Assembly: GCA_030628755.1 (NCBI GenBank)
Contig: DAOVQH010000028.1
Coordinates: 1 to 14,070 of the forward strand
DNA length: 14,070 nucleotides
Origin: Candidatus Cloacimonadota bacterium
Lineage (GTDB): Bacteria; Cloacimonadota; Cloacimonadia; Cloacimonadales; TCS61
Direction: 5' to 3'
Position numbers and translations under genes: made by a program
In this document: piece by piece, positions 1 through 7,537 of the stretch
Layout: every line of letters starts with the position of its first letter
Numbering within the stretch: the stretch's first letter is position 1
Notes under the pieces: generated by a model
What the model was told of the DNA's origin: nothing
What the model saw: the letters and a program-made list of their open reading frames with translations, nothing else
Database searches by the model: none

Positions 1-36
1 ACGAAAAATCCCGGTTAAAAATTCTTTTCCCTGTGT

Positions 37-113
37 GGGTGATTAGCTCAGTTGGTTAGAGTGCTACGTTGACATCGTAGAGGTCACAGGTTCGAATCCC
101 GTATCACCCACCA
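37..113 (+). tRNA. tRNA-Val, anticodon GAC
   Basis: The acceptor arms GGGTGAT (37-43) and ATCACCC (103-109) pair fully. The discriminator A is at 110 and an encoded CCA at 111-113. The anticodon stem CTACG/CGTAG encloses the seven-base loop TTGACAT, giving anticodon GAC at 71-73, which reads GUC/GUU valine codons. The T arm ACAGG-TTCGAAT-CCCGT is canonical. A small imperfect hairpin (GCTCAC at 120-125 with GTGAGC at 137-142) follows, but no T run follows it, so I do not call it a terminator. A decayed copy of the 3' end of this tRNA lies at 663-692, beyond the next gene. Confidence 0.97.
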
Positions 114-262
114 TTCTTTGCTCACTAGTAAAACTCGTGAGCTTCGAATGGCACGCCGATAGGAAGAAACACAATATATCTTTATAAATAATTTGCGAAG
201 AATGGTGTCCTCCGAAGCAATAGCTTACACATGTTTCTGAGGGCATATGCGAAGGAGAACAA

Positions 263-589
263 ATGTACTGTCCAAAATGCAAATCAGAATTTAGTGATGG
301 AATAAAAGAATGTCCGAAATGTAAAACATCTCTTGTTAAAGTACTTATTAAAGATGATTATTTAAAATTCGTAACAGTTTTTTGTTCAAGTAATCCAGCT
401 TTATTAGCTATTGCAAAATCTTTACTTGAAGATGCAAATATCAGATATTTTGTTGCAAATGAAAATGTTCAGGATTTTATTGGTGGAAGATTGACTGGTT
501 TCAATGCAGCAATCGGAGGTGTTGAAATTAAAGTATGTGAAGAAAATAAAGAAGAAGCAGATATTTTATTACAAGACTTACTTTCATGA
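263..589 (+). CDS. zinc-ribbon protein with DUF2007-type signal-transducing domain
   Basis: This is a 108-residue soluble protein. Residues 1-22 form a small zinc ribbon with two CPKC knuckles (C3, C6 and C17, C20). The remainder, about 35-108, matches the pattern of the DUF2007 'putative prokaryotic signal transducing protein' family: a short alpha/beta domain beginning VTVFCSSNPALLAIAKSLLE, then a middle section ending GGVEIKV and a helix rich in Glu. The molecular role of that family is not established. The start is supported by a strong ribosome binding site, GAAGGAG, eight bases upstream. The gene stands alone between tRNA-Val and a degraded copy of that tRNA's 3' end, so it may have arrived or been duplicated with that segment. 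Domain assignment is by eye; the zinc site is certain as a motif, the function is not. Confidence 0.8.
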   Translation: MYCPKCKSEFSDGIKECPKCKTSLVKVLIKDDYLKFVTVFCSSNPALLAIAKSLLEDANIRYFVANENVQDFIGGRLTGFNAAIGGVEIKVCEENKEEADILLQDLLS

Positions 590-662
590 TTAATAGAAAA
601 TGAAAGAATTGCCTAATTCTAGGCCTACGGTTTTTTTAATGAGTAATTTGAAATTAGTAACT

Positions 663-692
663 GAGGTCGTTCAAATTCCGTATAACCCACCA
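663..692 (+). pseudogene. decayed tRNA-Val 3' fragment
   Basis: Positions 663-692 repeat the last 34 bases of the intact tRNA (80-113) with a four-base deletion in the T stem and three or four substitutions, still ending ACCCACCA. The similarity continues about 15 bases into the 3' flank (CCATT... then CTCAC at both sites). No acceptor or D-arm partner is visible upstream, so it cannot fold as a tRNA. It is in the same orientation as the intact gene. Confidence 0.7.
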
Positions 693-797
693 TTTTTATA
701 CTCACCTGTCTTCTCCGGCAAATGCCGGATACGACAAGGCAAGCGGATCTACCCTAGCGAAATAATCCCGACCCGTTCTCCGTAGTATCCATTCTCA

Positions 798-832
798 GTA
801 GTACGTCAGCTGACGGACGAAGGATGAACTAC
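798..832. repeat. REP-like relic, loopless relative of family A
   Basis: The element is bounded by GTAGT and ACTAC. Near its left end it holds the perfect palindrome CGTCAGCTGACG (804-815). Those are the same stem arms as the family A hairpin of the RAYT array, but without the TCCT loop. GTAG lies two bases upstream of the palindrome core. I treat it as a degenerate relative; chance similarity is possible because the core is only 12 bases. Confidence 0.4.
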
Positions 833-992
833 GCCCGTTCTCCGTAGCATACTGCGAAGGGTGAAGAGGGTGAATATATCGTATCGGGACTGTTCCTGCT
901 TAGCAGGATTTCACAGGGTGAACACGAATTACAAGCATATTGCTGTTTTTACTTGCTTTTCTCATGTTCATTCTCTTCGGTAAAGAAGTTCT

Positions 993-1040
993 CGTTCCAA
1001 AGCCTTTAGCATGCTGTATAGTGTGCCCGGCTTTGGAATG
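993..1040. repeat. inverted repeat, CGTTCC-AAAG type, copy 1
   Basis: CGTTCCAAAGCC (993-1004) is inverted at 1029-1040 (GGCTTTGGAATG) with one G-T wobble and a 24-base loop. A related element with almost the same arms is at 7660-7721, and a half copy lies near 9815. This marks a dispersed repeat rather than a gene-specific regulator. Confidence 0.6.
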
Positions 1041-1061
1041 TTTTTCTCTATTATAATATTT

Positions 1062-1093
1062 TCTTCGTGCTTCTTAGCGTTCTTCGTGGCTAA
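1062..1093. repeat. 32-base dispersed repeat, copy 1
   Basis: The 32 bases beginning TCTTCGTGCTTCTTAGCG and ending GGCTAA match 5841-5872 at 30 of 32 positions, in the same orientation. The unit contains the tandem half-motif TTCTTCGTG. A looser relative is at 7757-7785. It is non-coding here and lies upstream of gpsA. Confidence 0.7.
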
Positions 1094-1134
1094 TTCCCCT
1101 TCAAAGCTAAAAAAATCTTTACTATAAAACAATC

Positions 1135-1161
1135 CTGACAAGACTTTGTTTTTAATAAAAT
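1135..1161 (+). promoter_or_regulatory. possible sigma70 promoter of gpsA
   Basis: CTGACA (1135-1140) and TAAAAT (1156-1161) each match their consensus at five of six positions. They are separated by 15 bases, shorter than the ideal 17, and sit just upstream of the gpsA ribosome binding site. This is a pattern match only. Confidence 0.4.
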
Positions 1162-1177
1162 CGTAAGCGGAGATATA

Positions 1178-2182
1178 ATGATAAAAAAAACCAAATCCTT
1201 TTCAGGAAAAATAATCATCATCGGCTCAGGAAACTGGGGAACGACACTTGCCCTGCTTTTATGTAAGAAACATAAGATTTATTTATGGACTATAGATCAA
1301 AATGAAGCTGATGAGATAAACAAAACCCGTGAAAATAAACTATCTCTACCAGGAATTAAACTGCCAGTAAATATAATTGTAGAAAAGAAATTCTCCCGAA
1401 AGATCGAGACAGAAGATATTGTGATCATAGCTATTCCTTCCCGAAAAATAAGACAATTGGTGGATGAATTTTATAAGAATGAAGCAAATAAATTTATTGC
1501 ACTCAATGCTTCCAAGGGTGTTAAACATTCAACCCTGATGACTGTTGGACAAACTATTGCAAGTAAGCTTCCCGAAGTTAAATATGCTTCTCTTTCCGGT
1601 CCGACCATTGCAAAAGAACTCGCAGAAGGCTTGCCAGCCAAAGCTGTTCTTGCCTCAAGGGATATTCCTTTATTAGTTTCTCTGCAGCAGATATTGGAAA
1701 ACGACTTTTTAAAGTTCGAGTTCAGTCGTGATGTAAATGGTATTGAACTGGCAGCAGCAATGAAAGGTCTGATTGCGATCGCTGTTGGTATTTCTGATGG
1801 GCTTGGTTTCAAAACAAATATTTTCGGATTGATTATTACTTATGGTTTACGGGAGTTTAGAACTGTGATGGAGTTTCTGGGTGTTCAAACGTCAACCGTT
1901 TATGGCATTGCAGGAATGGGGGATTTAATTACAACCTGTATTTCCAGAAACAGTCGTAACCGCAAATTTGGGAAATTATTAGCAGAAGGCTATTCCCGAG
2001 ATGAAGCTCTGAAAAAAGTGGGAATGGAAGTTGAAGGTGTTTCCATGGCAAAAACCGTTCAGAAACTGGCGAAATTCAATCTCTCAATTCCCCTGATATC
2101 CTGCATTACTCGCATTATTTTCGAAGATGTAAAAGACATAAAAAAAGAGTTGTTGGATACTCTAAATTCAATTTCGGGTTAA
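1178..2182 (+). CDS. gpsA: NAD(P)-dependent glycerol-3-phosphate dehydrogenase
   Basis: The enzyme reduces dihydroxyacetone phosphate to sn-glycerol 3-phosphate in the cytoplasm, supplying the phospholipid backbone. The 334-residue length is typical. The N-terminal Rossmann fold shows GSGNWGTTLA (16-25). SKG (112-114) carries the conserved lysine, SGPTIAKEL (140-148) follows, K196 fits the catalytic lysine, and GMGDL (246-250) and NSRNRKFG (258-265) complete the substrate site. Two usually conserved places differ: the Asn after the catalytic Lys is Gly (K196-G197), and the stretch normally close to N-A/T-R/K-A-A-L is NIFGLI (214-219). The start follows GCGGAG. It is first of three collinear genes with ndk 58 bases and ackA a further 34 bases downstream. 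Identity is secure; altered substrate handling is only a possibility. Confidence 0.95.
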   Translation: MIKKTKSFSGKIIIIGSGNWGTTLALLLCKKHKIYLWTIDQNEADEINKTRENKLSLPGIKLPVNIIVEKKFSRKIETEDIVIIAIPSRKIRQLVDEFYKNEANKFIALNASKGVKHSTLMTVGQTIASKLPEVKYASLSGPTIAKELAEGLPAKAVLASRDIPLLVSLQQILENDFLKFEFSRDVNGIELAAAMKGLIAIAVGISDGLGFKTNIFGLIITYGLREFRTVMEFLGVQTSTVYGIAGMGDLITTCISRNSRNRKFGKLLAEGYSRDEALKKVGMEVEGVSMAKTVQKLAKFNLSIPLISCITRIIFEDVKDIKKELLDTLNSISG

Positions 2183-2240
2183 AATTTGTTGTCAAAAATA
2201 AAACATTAAAAATTTTTACGAAAAATCAAGAAGGAAAAAT

Positions 2241-2660
2241 ATGAAAGATTATACTCTTTTTCTTATTAAGCCTGACTCGACTATCAAAAACCACATCGGG
2301 GCAATTCTAAAGATAATAGAAGAACACGGGTTTGTTATTAAAGAAATGAAAATGTTCCGGATGGACAGAAAATTTGCTGATAGATTCTATGAAATCCACA
2401 AAGGAAAAGATTTTTACGATAATCTGATTAAATTCATGACTTCAGGTAGAACTGTCGCTGCTGTTCTCTATCGGAAAAATGCAATTAATGAACTCAGAAA
2501 AGTTATTGGAAAAACCGATTATCATGAAACTAAACCTGAAACTATTCGAAGGATTTATGGGGAAACAGTAACTCGGAACGCCGTTCATGCTGCCGATTCT
2601 CCGGAACATGCAAAAGAGGAAATATTAAAGATTTTTCCCGATTTCAAATTTAAAGAGTAA
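2241..2660 (+). CDS. ndk: nucleoside diphosphate kinase
   Basis: It transfers the gamma phosphate of ATP to other (deoxy)nucleoside diphosphates through a phospho-histidine. The 139 residues are close to the usual bacterial length of about 140. Visible signature elements are FLIKPD (7-12, with the conserved Lys), Y50, the SG turn at 68-69, and NAVHAADS (113-120) with catalytic H116. Compared with the usual GATNP...PGTIRG segment, this protein reads GKTDYHETKPETIRR, so the nucleotide-binding loop is diverged while the active-site histidine is intact. The common SGP motif reads SGR. A strong AAGAAGG ribosome binding site precedes the ATG. It lies between gpsA and ackA on the same strand and may be co-transcribed with them. 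Confidence 0.95.
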   Translation: MKDYTLFLIKPDSTIKNHIGAILKIIEEHGFVIKEMKMFRMDRKFADRFYEIHKGKDFYDNLIKFMTSGRTVAAVLYRKNAINELRKVIGKTDYHETKPETIRRIYGETVTRNAVHAADSPEHAKEEILKIFPDFKFKE

Positions 2661-2694
2661 CAATACAAACATTATCATTTAGTTCGGAGAATAA

Positions 2695-3897
2695 ATGAAA
2701 ATTCTTACCATAAACTGCGGTAGTTCATCTGTGAAGTTCCAGTTCATTAACCTGGCAAATAAGGAAGTTCTTGCAGAAGGTATTGCAGAAAAAATAGCAG
2801 AAAAAATTTCACTATTCACATACAAAACTAAGGATTTCACAAAAAAGAAACAGGAAATGCTAATCGAAAATCATGAAAAAGCTGTACAAAGTATTATAGA
2901 CCATTTACTGGATAAAAATCACGGGGTAGTGAAGAACATTAAAGAAATCGATGCTGTGGGTCACCGACTGGTTCATGCCGGAGAACATTATTCCGGGTCA
3001 GTCAGTATAGACGATGATGTTATCAGAGTTATGGAAGAATGTGCAAGTTTAGCTCCGCTTCATAATCCTGCAAATTTAAAAGGTATTTTTGCTATGAAAA
3101 GTTTTCTTCCGGATACACCTCAATGTGGTGTTTTTGATACTGCTTTTCACCAGACAATGCCTTCAAAAGCTTACCTTTATGCTCTTCCTCTGGAATTTTA
3201 TACAAAACACAAAATCAGACGTTATGGTTTCCATGGAACTTCCCATAAATACGTTAGCCAAAAAGCTGCTGAATATCTTGGAAAAGACATGAAAGATTTA
3301 AAAATAATTTCCTGTCATATTGGGAACGGAGCTTCAATTACAGCCATTGAAGATGGAAAATCTATAGATACATCAATGGGATTTACACCTCTCGAAGGAT
3401 TGGTAATGGGCACCCGTTGTGGTGATATTGATCCTGCAATTCCAATTTATATGCATAAAGAAATGGGAATGAACATTGATAAAGTCAACATGATCCTTAA
3501 TAAAAGAAGCGGTATGCTTGGACTTTCCAGTATCAGTAATGATATGCGTGAAATAGAAAATGAAATAGTTAAAAATAATAATCCTGATGCAAAACGTGCT
3601 CACGAAGTCTATGCTTACCGGATAAAAAAATATATCGGAGCTTATATTGCTGCTATGAACGGGTTGGATGTTCTTATTTTCACCGGTGGTGTAGCTGAGA
3701 ATATGCCCATACTGCGAGCTGAAACATGTAAGGATCTGGATTATCTCGGAATTATACTCGACAAAAAAAGGAACGACCAGTTGGCCAGTGGTATTATAGA
3801 ACTTAATACTGAAAGTTCAAAAATAAAAATTCTGAAAATCCCAACCAATGAAGAACTAATGATTGCCTTGGAAACTCAAAGAATTTTTACTAAATAA
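2695..3897 (+). CDS. ackA: acetate kinase
   Basis: It interconverts acetyl phosphate plus ADP with acetate plus ATP, the last, ATP-yielding step of acetate fermentation. The full-length 400 residues carry both halves of the ASKHA fold: INCGSSSVKF (6-15), GHRLVHAG (89-96, R91 in the active site), VFDTAFHQT (146-154, catalytic D148), YGFHGTSHKY (177-186), HIGNGAS (208-214), MGTRCGDIDP (238-247, R241), FTGGVAEN (329-336) and the C-terminal PTNEE with the Mg-binding Glu. The usual HGG reads HAG and TRSGD reads TRCGD, both conservative. GGAGA precedes the start. No phosphotransacetylase gene is adjacent, so acetyl phosphate must come from a gene elsewhere. It closes the gpsA-ndk-ackA group. Confidence 0.97.
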   Translation: MKILTINCGSSSVKFQFINLANKEVLAEGIAEKIAEKISLFTYKTKDFTKKKQEMLIENHEKAVQSIIDHLLDKNHGVVKNIKEIDAVGHRLVHAGEHYSGSVSIDDDVIRVMEECASLAPLHNPANLKGIFAMKSFLPDTPQCGVFDTAFHQTMPSKAYLYALPLEFYTKHKIRRYGFHGTSHKYVSQKAAEYLGKDMKDLKIISCHIGNGASITAIEDGKSIDTSMGFTPLEGLVMGTRCGDIDPAIPIYMHKEMGMNIDKVNMILNKRSGMLGLSSISNDMREIENEIVKNNNPDAKRAHEVYAYRIKKYIGAYIAAMNGLDVLIFTGGVAENMPILRAETCKDLDYLGIILDKKRNDQLASGIIELNTESSKIKILKIPTNEELMIALETQRIFTK

Positions 3898-4297
3898 TGA
3901 GTTATGAAAAATTGAAATTGTCATTGTGAATCCGGTTGATGCCGGATGCCACAAGAAGACATCTCGCAAAGACAAATAATTTTTTTCATTCTCAACTTTC
4001 CGTCAATGGCTGGACAAGTCCAGTTGGGAATGCAATATGTGCGAAGTTTCCACTTCGCAATAAATAAAAGTATTGGAAGCGGAAGCTTCAAAATAATTAC
4101 CTTCCCAAGCAGAAGCTTAGGAAGGAGGAAAAAGAGATCCCCACTTTTGTGAGGATGACAAGGTTTCCTTTGTGTCTTTGCCTGCCCTGTAGGGAAGTAT
4201 GACCCCAGTCCCGAAAGCATTCGGGACGGGGTAAACTGTATCGGGGTGACTTTGCTTTGCCCCGTTGACTAACTGGGGTGGCAAAAAAGGAGTATTT
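3898..4297. repeat. non-coding gap with several palindromes
   Basis: No gene is credible in these 400 bases between ackA and the symporter. Besides the family C cluster at 4041-4124 there is CTGGAC-AA-GTCCAG (4010-4023) and a perfect eight-base stem with an AGCA loop, GTCCCGAA/TTCGGGAC (4208-4227). A TTGATGCCGGAT string near 3937 resembles the palindrome at 714-729. The symporter ribosome binding site is at 4285-4292. Confidence 0.6.
4041..4124. repeat. REP-like family C cluster, copy 1
   Basis: Three hairpins follow one another. GCGAAGT/ACTTCGC encloses a TTCC loop (4041-4058). GAAGC/GCTTC encloses GGAA (4076-4089). CTTCCCAAGC/GCTTAGGAAG, with one mismatch, encloses AGAA (4101-4124). The first two loops are reverse complements, so the hairpins are inverted relative to each other. 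The same series recurs at 6899-7007. No flanking GTAG is present, unlike the RAYT array. Confidence 0.65.
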
Positions 4298-5734
4298 ATG
4301 ATAGCCAGATACATCACAGTTCTTGCTTATACGATATTGATAATAGTAATAGGAATTTTAGGTTCAAAAAAGACAAAATCCTTTAAAGATTTCATGCTTG
4401 GCGGAGGAAAGATCGGTCCCTGGATGACTGCATTTTCCTATGGAACAGCATATTTTTCTGCAGTTCTTTTCATTGGTTTTGCAGGAAAAATCGGTTGGGG
4501 ATTCGGGCTTTCCGGTATGTGGATCGCTGTTGGGAACAGTTTTTTGGGTGTGCTTGGAGTATGGCTTCTTCTGGGTAACAGAATAAAACTGGCATCAGAA
4601 AAATATAATATCCACACAATGCCGGAATTCCTGGAAGCAAGGTTCGGCTCTCCCTTCCTAAAACTATTCGCATCCATTGCGATATTCATATTCTTTATCC
4701 CATACACTGCTGCGGTCTTTATGGGATTAAGCTATTTATTTGAGTCCAATTTTCATCTTCCCTACACTTATGCGCTACTCTTCATGGGAATCCTCACTGC
4801 TGTTTACCTGGTACTTGGTGGCTATAAATCCATGGCAATGATAGACGTGATCTTCGGTATAATAATGACGATTGGTGTTTTTATCCTGCTGGGAAGCACA
4901 ATCTCCAAAGGTGGAGGACTCCCGAATATTTTCCAGAGTTTGAGGGATATAAATCCCAAACTTATTTCGCCTGTTGGTCCTCCCGGAATATGGGCACTTC
5001 TTTCGCTTGTCTGTTTAACAAGTGTAGCACCATTCGCAATGCCGCAACTGGTTCATAAATTTTATTCAATAAAAGATAAAAGATCAGTAAAGATAGGAAC
5101 AATTGCATCCACGATCTTTGCTTTAATAGTTACCGGAATTGCTTATTTTACGGGTGCATTAACCAGGATATTCCTTTCACCGGAAAGCAACCCTGATGCA
5201 TTTGTTAACGGCAAACCTGTTTTCGACGCATTAATGCCGGAGCTTCTGGTCACAGTTATTCCCGCAGCTCTTTCTGTCGTTATCCTGCTTCTCATCCTTT
5301 CTGCTTCGATGTCCACCCTGGCAGCATTAGTCCTTATTTCCAGTTCTGCAATCACCAAAGACATATATCACGGCTTTATCAAAAAAGATGCTTCTGATAG
5401 AACTTTAACTATCCTGATGAGAACTGGAAGCGTGTTTTTCATTTTGCTTTCCATAATCCTGGCTTCTTTCAAACCTGCTGTGATAGTTACAATCCTGGCA
5501 ATTTCCTGGGGTGCTATTGCTTCTGTTTTCCTGGGTCCGTTCATCTGGGGAATGCTCAATAAAAGAGTAAATAAAGTTGGAGCCGTTGGGGCTTCTGTAG
5601 GAGGACTTACGATCTGCCTGATACTATTCTTCTTCTGGGGTGCAAGAATGGTCCCGCAGGCTGGAAGCATTGGTATGCTATCCTCTTTGGCATTGGTTCC
5701 TGTTTTCAGTTTATTTGGAAAGAAAAAGAATTAA
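4298..5734 (+). CDS. sodium:solute symporter, SSS family
   Basis: This is an inner-membrane Na+-coupled uptake carrier with the LeuT-type fold; the substrate cannot be read from sequence. The 478 residues hold about 12-13 hydrophobic segments. The N-terminal region has the family's SYGTAYFSA and GWGFG turns (47-70). Segment 8 carries LSASMSTLAALVLISSS (334-350), in which S339 and T340 fit the second Na+ site of PutP-like carriers. It is shorter at the C terminus than PutP (about 500 residues). I take the ATG at 4298 because AAGGAG lies five bases upstream; an in-frame ATG at 4265 would add eleven residues and has no ribosome binding site. No neighbour on its strand indicates the substrate. 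Confidence 0.9.
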   Translation: MIARYITVLAYTILIIVIGILGSKKTKSFKDFMLGGGKIGPWMTAFSYGTAYFSAVLFIGFAGKIGWGFGLSGMWIAVGNSFLGVLGVWLLLGNRIKLASEKYNIHTMPEFLEARFGSPFLKLFASIAIFIFFIPYTAAVFMGLSYLFESNFHLPYTYALLFMGILTAVYLVLGGYKSMAMIDVIFGIIMTIGVFILLGSTISKGGGLPNIFQSLRDINPKLISPVGPPGIWALLSLVCLTSVAPFAMPQLVHKFYSIKDKRSVKIGTIASTIFALIVTGIAYFTGALTRIFLSPESNPDAFVNGKPVFDALMPELLVTVIPAALSVVILLLILSASMSTLAALVLISSSAITKDIYHGFIKKDASDRTLTILMRTGSVFFILLSIILASFKPAVIVTILAISWGAIASVFLGPFIWGMLNKRVNKVGAVGASVGGLTICLILFFFWGARMVPQAGSIGMLSSLALVPVFSLFGKKKN

Positions 5735-5840
5735 CAACGAATCCGCCTTCGTTTGGACTTCGGCGAGACAGGCAAAAACGAACAAAAAAAGATAAAAAGG
5801 AGTGATTCATTAATCACCCATAAAATATTCTATAGTCTAC

Positions 5841-5872
5841 TCTTCGTGCTTTTTAGCGTTCTTCGCGGCTAA
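5841..5872. repeat. 32-base dispersed repeat, copy 2
   Basis: It matches 1062-1093 at 30 of 32 bases in the same orientation and sits in the gap between the convergent symporter and lpxK genes. Its last four bases overlap the lpxK stop codon (minus strand, 5871-5869). The same gap also holds a CCGCC...GGCG-containing palindromic remnant at about 5745-5765. I see no good bidirectional terminator here. Confidence 0.7.
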
Positions 5873-6882
5873 AAATTTAGCTCTTTCGGTTTCTCCAGTA
5901 CAAATTCCACTTCCACAACTATTAATGGCAGTTTATGCTCAATGAAACGCAGCTTGGCAAAATCCTTTTCTGTGATGAGAAGATAATCGATTTCTTCCTT
6001 CCTTAATTCAGTTTCTATCTTCTGCAGAATTGCTTTATCTTTAAAATCATAATGATCGGGAAAGCTGTAATGTTTTTCAAAAGAAAGATCTGATTTACGA
6101 ATCGTATTTTCAAATGATTTTGGTAACCCAATACCCGAAAGTAGAGCCAATCGACCAGTTGGTTTTACATCATTTTTATTCGTATCATAAAATCGTTTTA
6201 CAATATATCCGCTCCGCAGGATAGGCTTATTGTATTTTTTCAATTTTTCCGGGATATTTCCTTCCCCATTAAAAACAATGTAGTCTGCATATTTAAGAGC
6301 AGAAAGCGGTTCCCTCAGAATTCCAGCAGGAAGAACAAACCCATTTCCAATCCCACCGATCTCGTTGAATACAACAAAATCCAGGTCGTGAAAAACTTTC
6401 AGATGCTGGAAAGAATCATCTAAAATAATATAATCAAGGTCAACGTATTTTTTTTCTAAAATCTTAATTGATAACCTGCGGTTCTTTCCAACAATTACAG
6501 GGATACCTTTCAGTTTTGAAGCTAAGAGATACGCTTCATCACCTGCCTCTCTGGCAGAATCAAAAATGTCGTTGCGGTCTGAGATTAATTTATTCTCATG
6601 CTCAAATTTTCCTTTATACCCACGATGAGAAACTGCAACTTTGAATCCCTTATCAGTAAGATAATTTACCAGAAAAATCGTAAATGGTGTTTTCCCGCTG
6701 CCGCCACTGACAATGTTCCCCACGCTGATTATTTTACACTTGCTTTTATAAACCAGTGAAGGAAAAAGCATGTAGTAAAACCTTCTCAGCCAAAGAATAA
6801 AAGAGTATTTTATAGACAATGGCCAGAGAAGATAAGAAAGTAAAGAGCGTTTGTATAGATGATTTTCAATGAAATTCTGCAT
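5869..6882 (-). CDS. lpxK: tetraacyldisaccharide 4'-kinase (lipid A)
   Basis: LpxK phosphorylates the 4' position of the lipid A disaccharide at the inner-membrane face, the sixth step of the Raetz pathway, so the host makes lipopolysaccharide. The 337 residues match the family. The membrane-associated N terminus (about 12-45) is followed by SVGNIVSGGSGKTPF (53-67, P-loop with K64), the SHRGYKG element (85-91), AGDEAYLLA (113-121, with the putative catalytic Asp), and GKNRR (132-136). LDDSFQH (154-160) replaces the usual LDDGFQH, and FPDHYDF (274-280) holds the partner His. The ribosome binding site is weak. The stop codon overlaps a dispersed repeat. cobO lies 148 bases upstream on the same strand, with a palindrome cluster between; no other lipid A gene is in the window. 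Confidence 0.96.
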   Translation of the reverse strand: MQNFIENHLYKRSLLSYLLWPLSIKYSFILWLRRFYYMLFPSLVYKSKCKIISVGNIVSGGSGKTPFTIFLVNYLTDKGFKVAVSHRGYKGKFEHENKLISDRNDIFDSAREAGDEAYLLASKLKGIPVIVGKNRRLSIKILEKKYVDLDYIILDDSFQHLKVFHDLDFVVFNEIGGIGNGFVLPAGILREPLSALKYADYIVFNGEGNIPEKLKKYNKPILRSGYIVKRFYDTNKNDVKPTGRLALLSGIGLPKSFENTIRKSDLSFEKHYSFPDHYDFKDKAILQKIETELRKEEIDYLLITEKDFAKLRFIEHKLPLIVVEVEFVLEKPKELNF

Positions 6883-6898
6883 AGCCCATTATCTCATG

Positions 6899-7007
6899 CC
6901 GAACTTTCCAGTTCGGAATGTACTAATTTGGAAAACTTCTGCTTCCTTTTCGATAATGAAGTAGAAACTTCAACGGTTATTGTCTTCCGAAGCGGAAGCT
7001 TCGGAAG
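6899..7007. repeat. REP-like family C cluster, copy 2
   Basis: This cluster lies between lpxK and cobO. CCGAACT/AGTTCGG encloses a TTCC loop (6899-6916). TGAAGT/ACTTCA encloses AGAA (6957-6972). A perfect ten-base stem CTTCCGAAGC/GCTTCGGAAG encloses GGAA (6984-7007). The first and last loops are reverse complements, as at 4041-4124, and GGAATG follows the first hairpin here much as GGGAATG follows the 4010 palindrome. Confidence 0.7.
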
Positions 7008-7030
7008 TAATGTAAGATTTTTTATTATAA

Positions 7031-7537
7031 TCAAAATTCAATACCCTTCCTGGCTTGAATCCCTTCATTGAAATAATGTTTTATCTCTAACATCTCAGTA
7101 ACCAGGTCTGCTTTTTCAATAACTTTTACATGAGCATATCTACCGGTCATAATCACTTCTGCATCAGTTTTTATATCCAGCAGTTCAAGTTGTTTTTCCA
7201 AAGGAAGTAACTTCCATTTTACTGCTACATTTATCTCATCAATCACAATTAGATCATATTTGTTCGATTTCAAAACTTCCTCAGCTTTTTCTGCTCCCAG
7301 CTTTGCTTCTTCAAAGTCAATCTCGTCTGGATTATTTGGATCTACAAGCTGGTCGGTTCCGAACTGGAAGATGTCGATACCCGGTTTGTTTTCCAGAAAT
7401 TTTATCTCGCCATAAACAAAGTTCTTTTTCATAAACTGGATAAGACAAACCTGCTTACCATTTCCAAGAGTACGAATGATTAATCCCAAAGCTGCAGTAG
7501 TCTTTCCTTTTCCATTACCTGTATAAATATGAATCAT
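7031..7537 (-). CDS. cobO: corrinoid (cob(I)alamin) adenosyltransferase, CobO/BtuR type
   Basis: It transfers the adenosyl group of ATP to cob(I)alamin or an earlier corrinoid, making the adenosylated coenzyme. The 168 residues start directly with the nucleotide-binding loop: IYTGNGKGKTTAALG (4-18). LIVIDEINVAV (96-106) is the Walker B region, and VIMTGRYA (128-135), EKADLVTEM (141-149) and the terminal KH-F-GI-A-KGIEF pattern (153-168) are the family's C-terminal hallmarks. It lacks the 20-30 N-terminal residues of E. coli BtuR, as many short homologues do. AAAGGGG nine bases upstream supports the start. No cobalamin biosynthesis gene or B12 riboswitch is recognisable nearby, so it may serve corrinoid salvage. 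Confidence 0.93.
   Translation of the reverse strand: MIHIYTGNGKGKTTAALGLIIRTLGNGKQVCLIQFMKKNFVYGEIKFLENKPGIDIFQFGTDQLVDPNNPDEIDFEEAKLGAEKAEEVLKSNKYDLIVIDEINVAVKWKLLPLEKQLELLDIKTDAEVIMTGRYAHVKVIEKADLVTEMLEIKHYFNEGIQARKGIEF

Larger units (their letters stand above)
693..1061. repeat. non-coding repeat-rich intergenic DNA
   Basis: I find no credible gene in this stretch. It contains a 16-base palindrome at 714-729 (TCCGGCA, AA, TGCCGGA), the direct repeat CCCGTTCTCCGTAG at 772 and 834, and a GTAGT...ACTAC-bounded element at 798-832. It also has a short hairpin TCCTGC/GCAGGA near 893-907 and an inverted repeat at 993-1040. The mix looks like remnants of several small dispersed repeats. Confidence 0.55.

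Noticed and set aside
64..282. Minus-strand open frame ending in a GDTGFEPVT-type peptide
   Set aside because: This peptide is the well-known antisense translation of a tRNA gene; the frame overlaps tRNA-Val and the start of the zinc-ribbon gene.
600..785. Plus-strand 61-codon frame
   Set aside because: It runs through the tRNA fragment and palindromic repeats, has no good ribosome binding site and no recognisable protein pattern.
3946..4152. Open frames on both strands between ackA and the symporter
   Set aside because: They are built from palindromic repeat DNA, which leaves frames open on both strands; no ribosome binding site or protein pattern.
4265..4297. Upstream ATG for the symporter
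   Set aside because: The extra residues are not typical of the family and the strong AAGGAG sits before the ATG at 4298.
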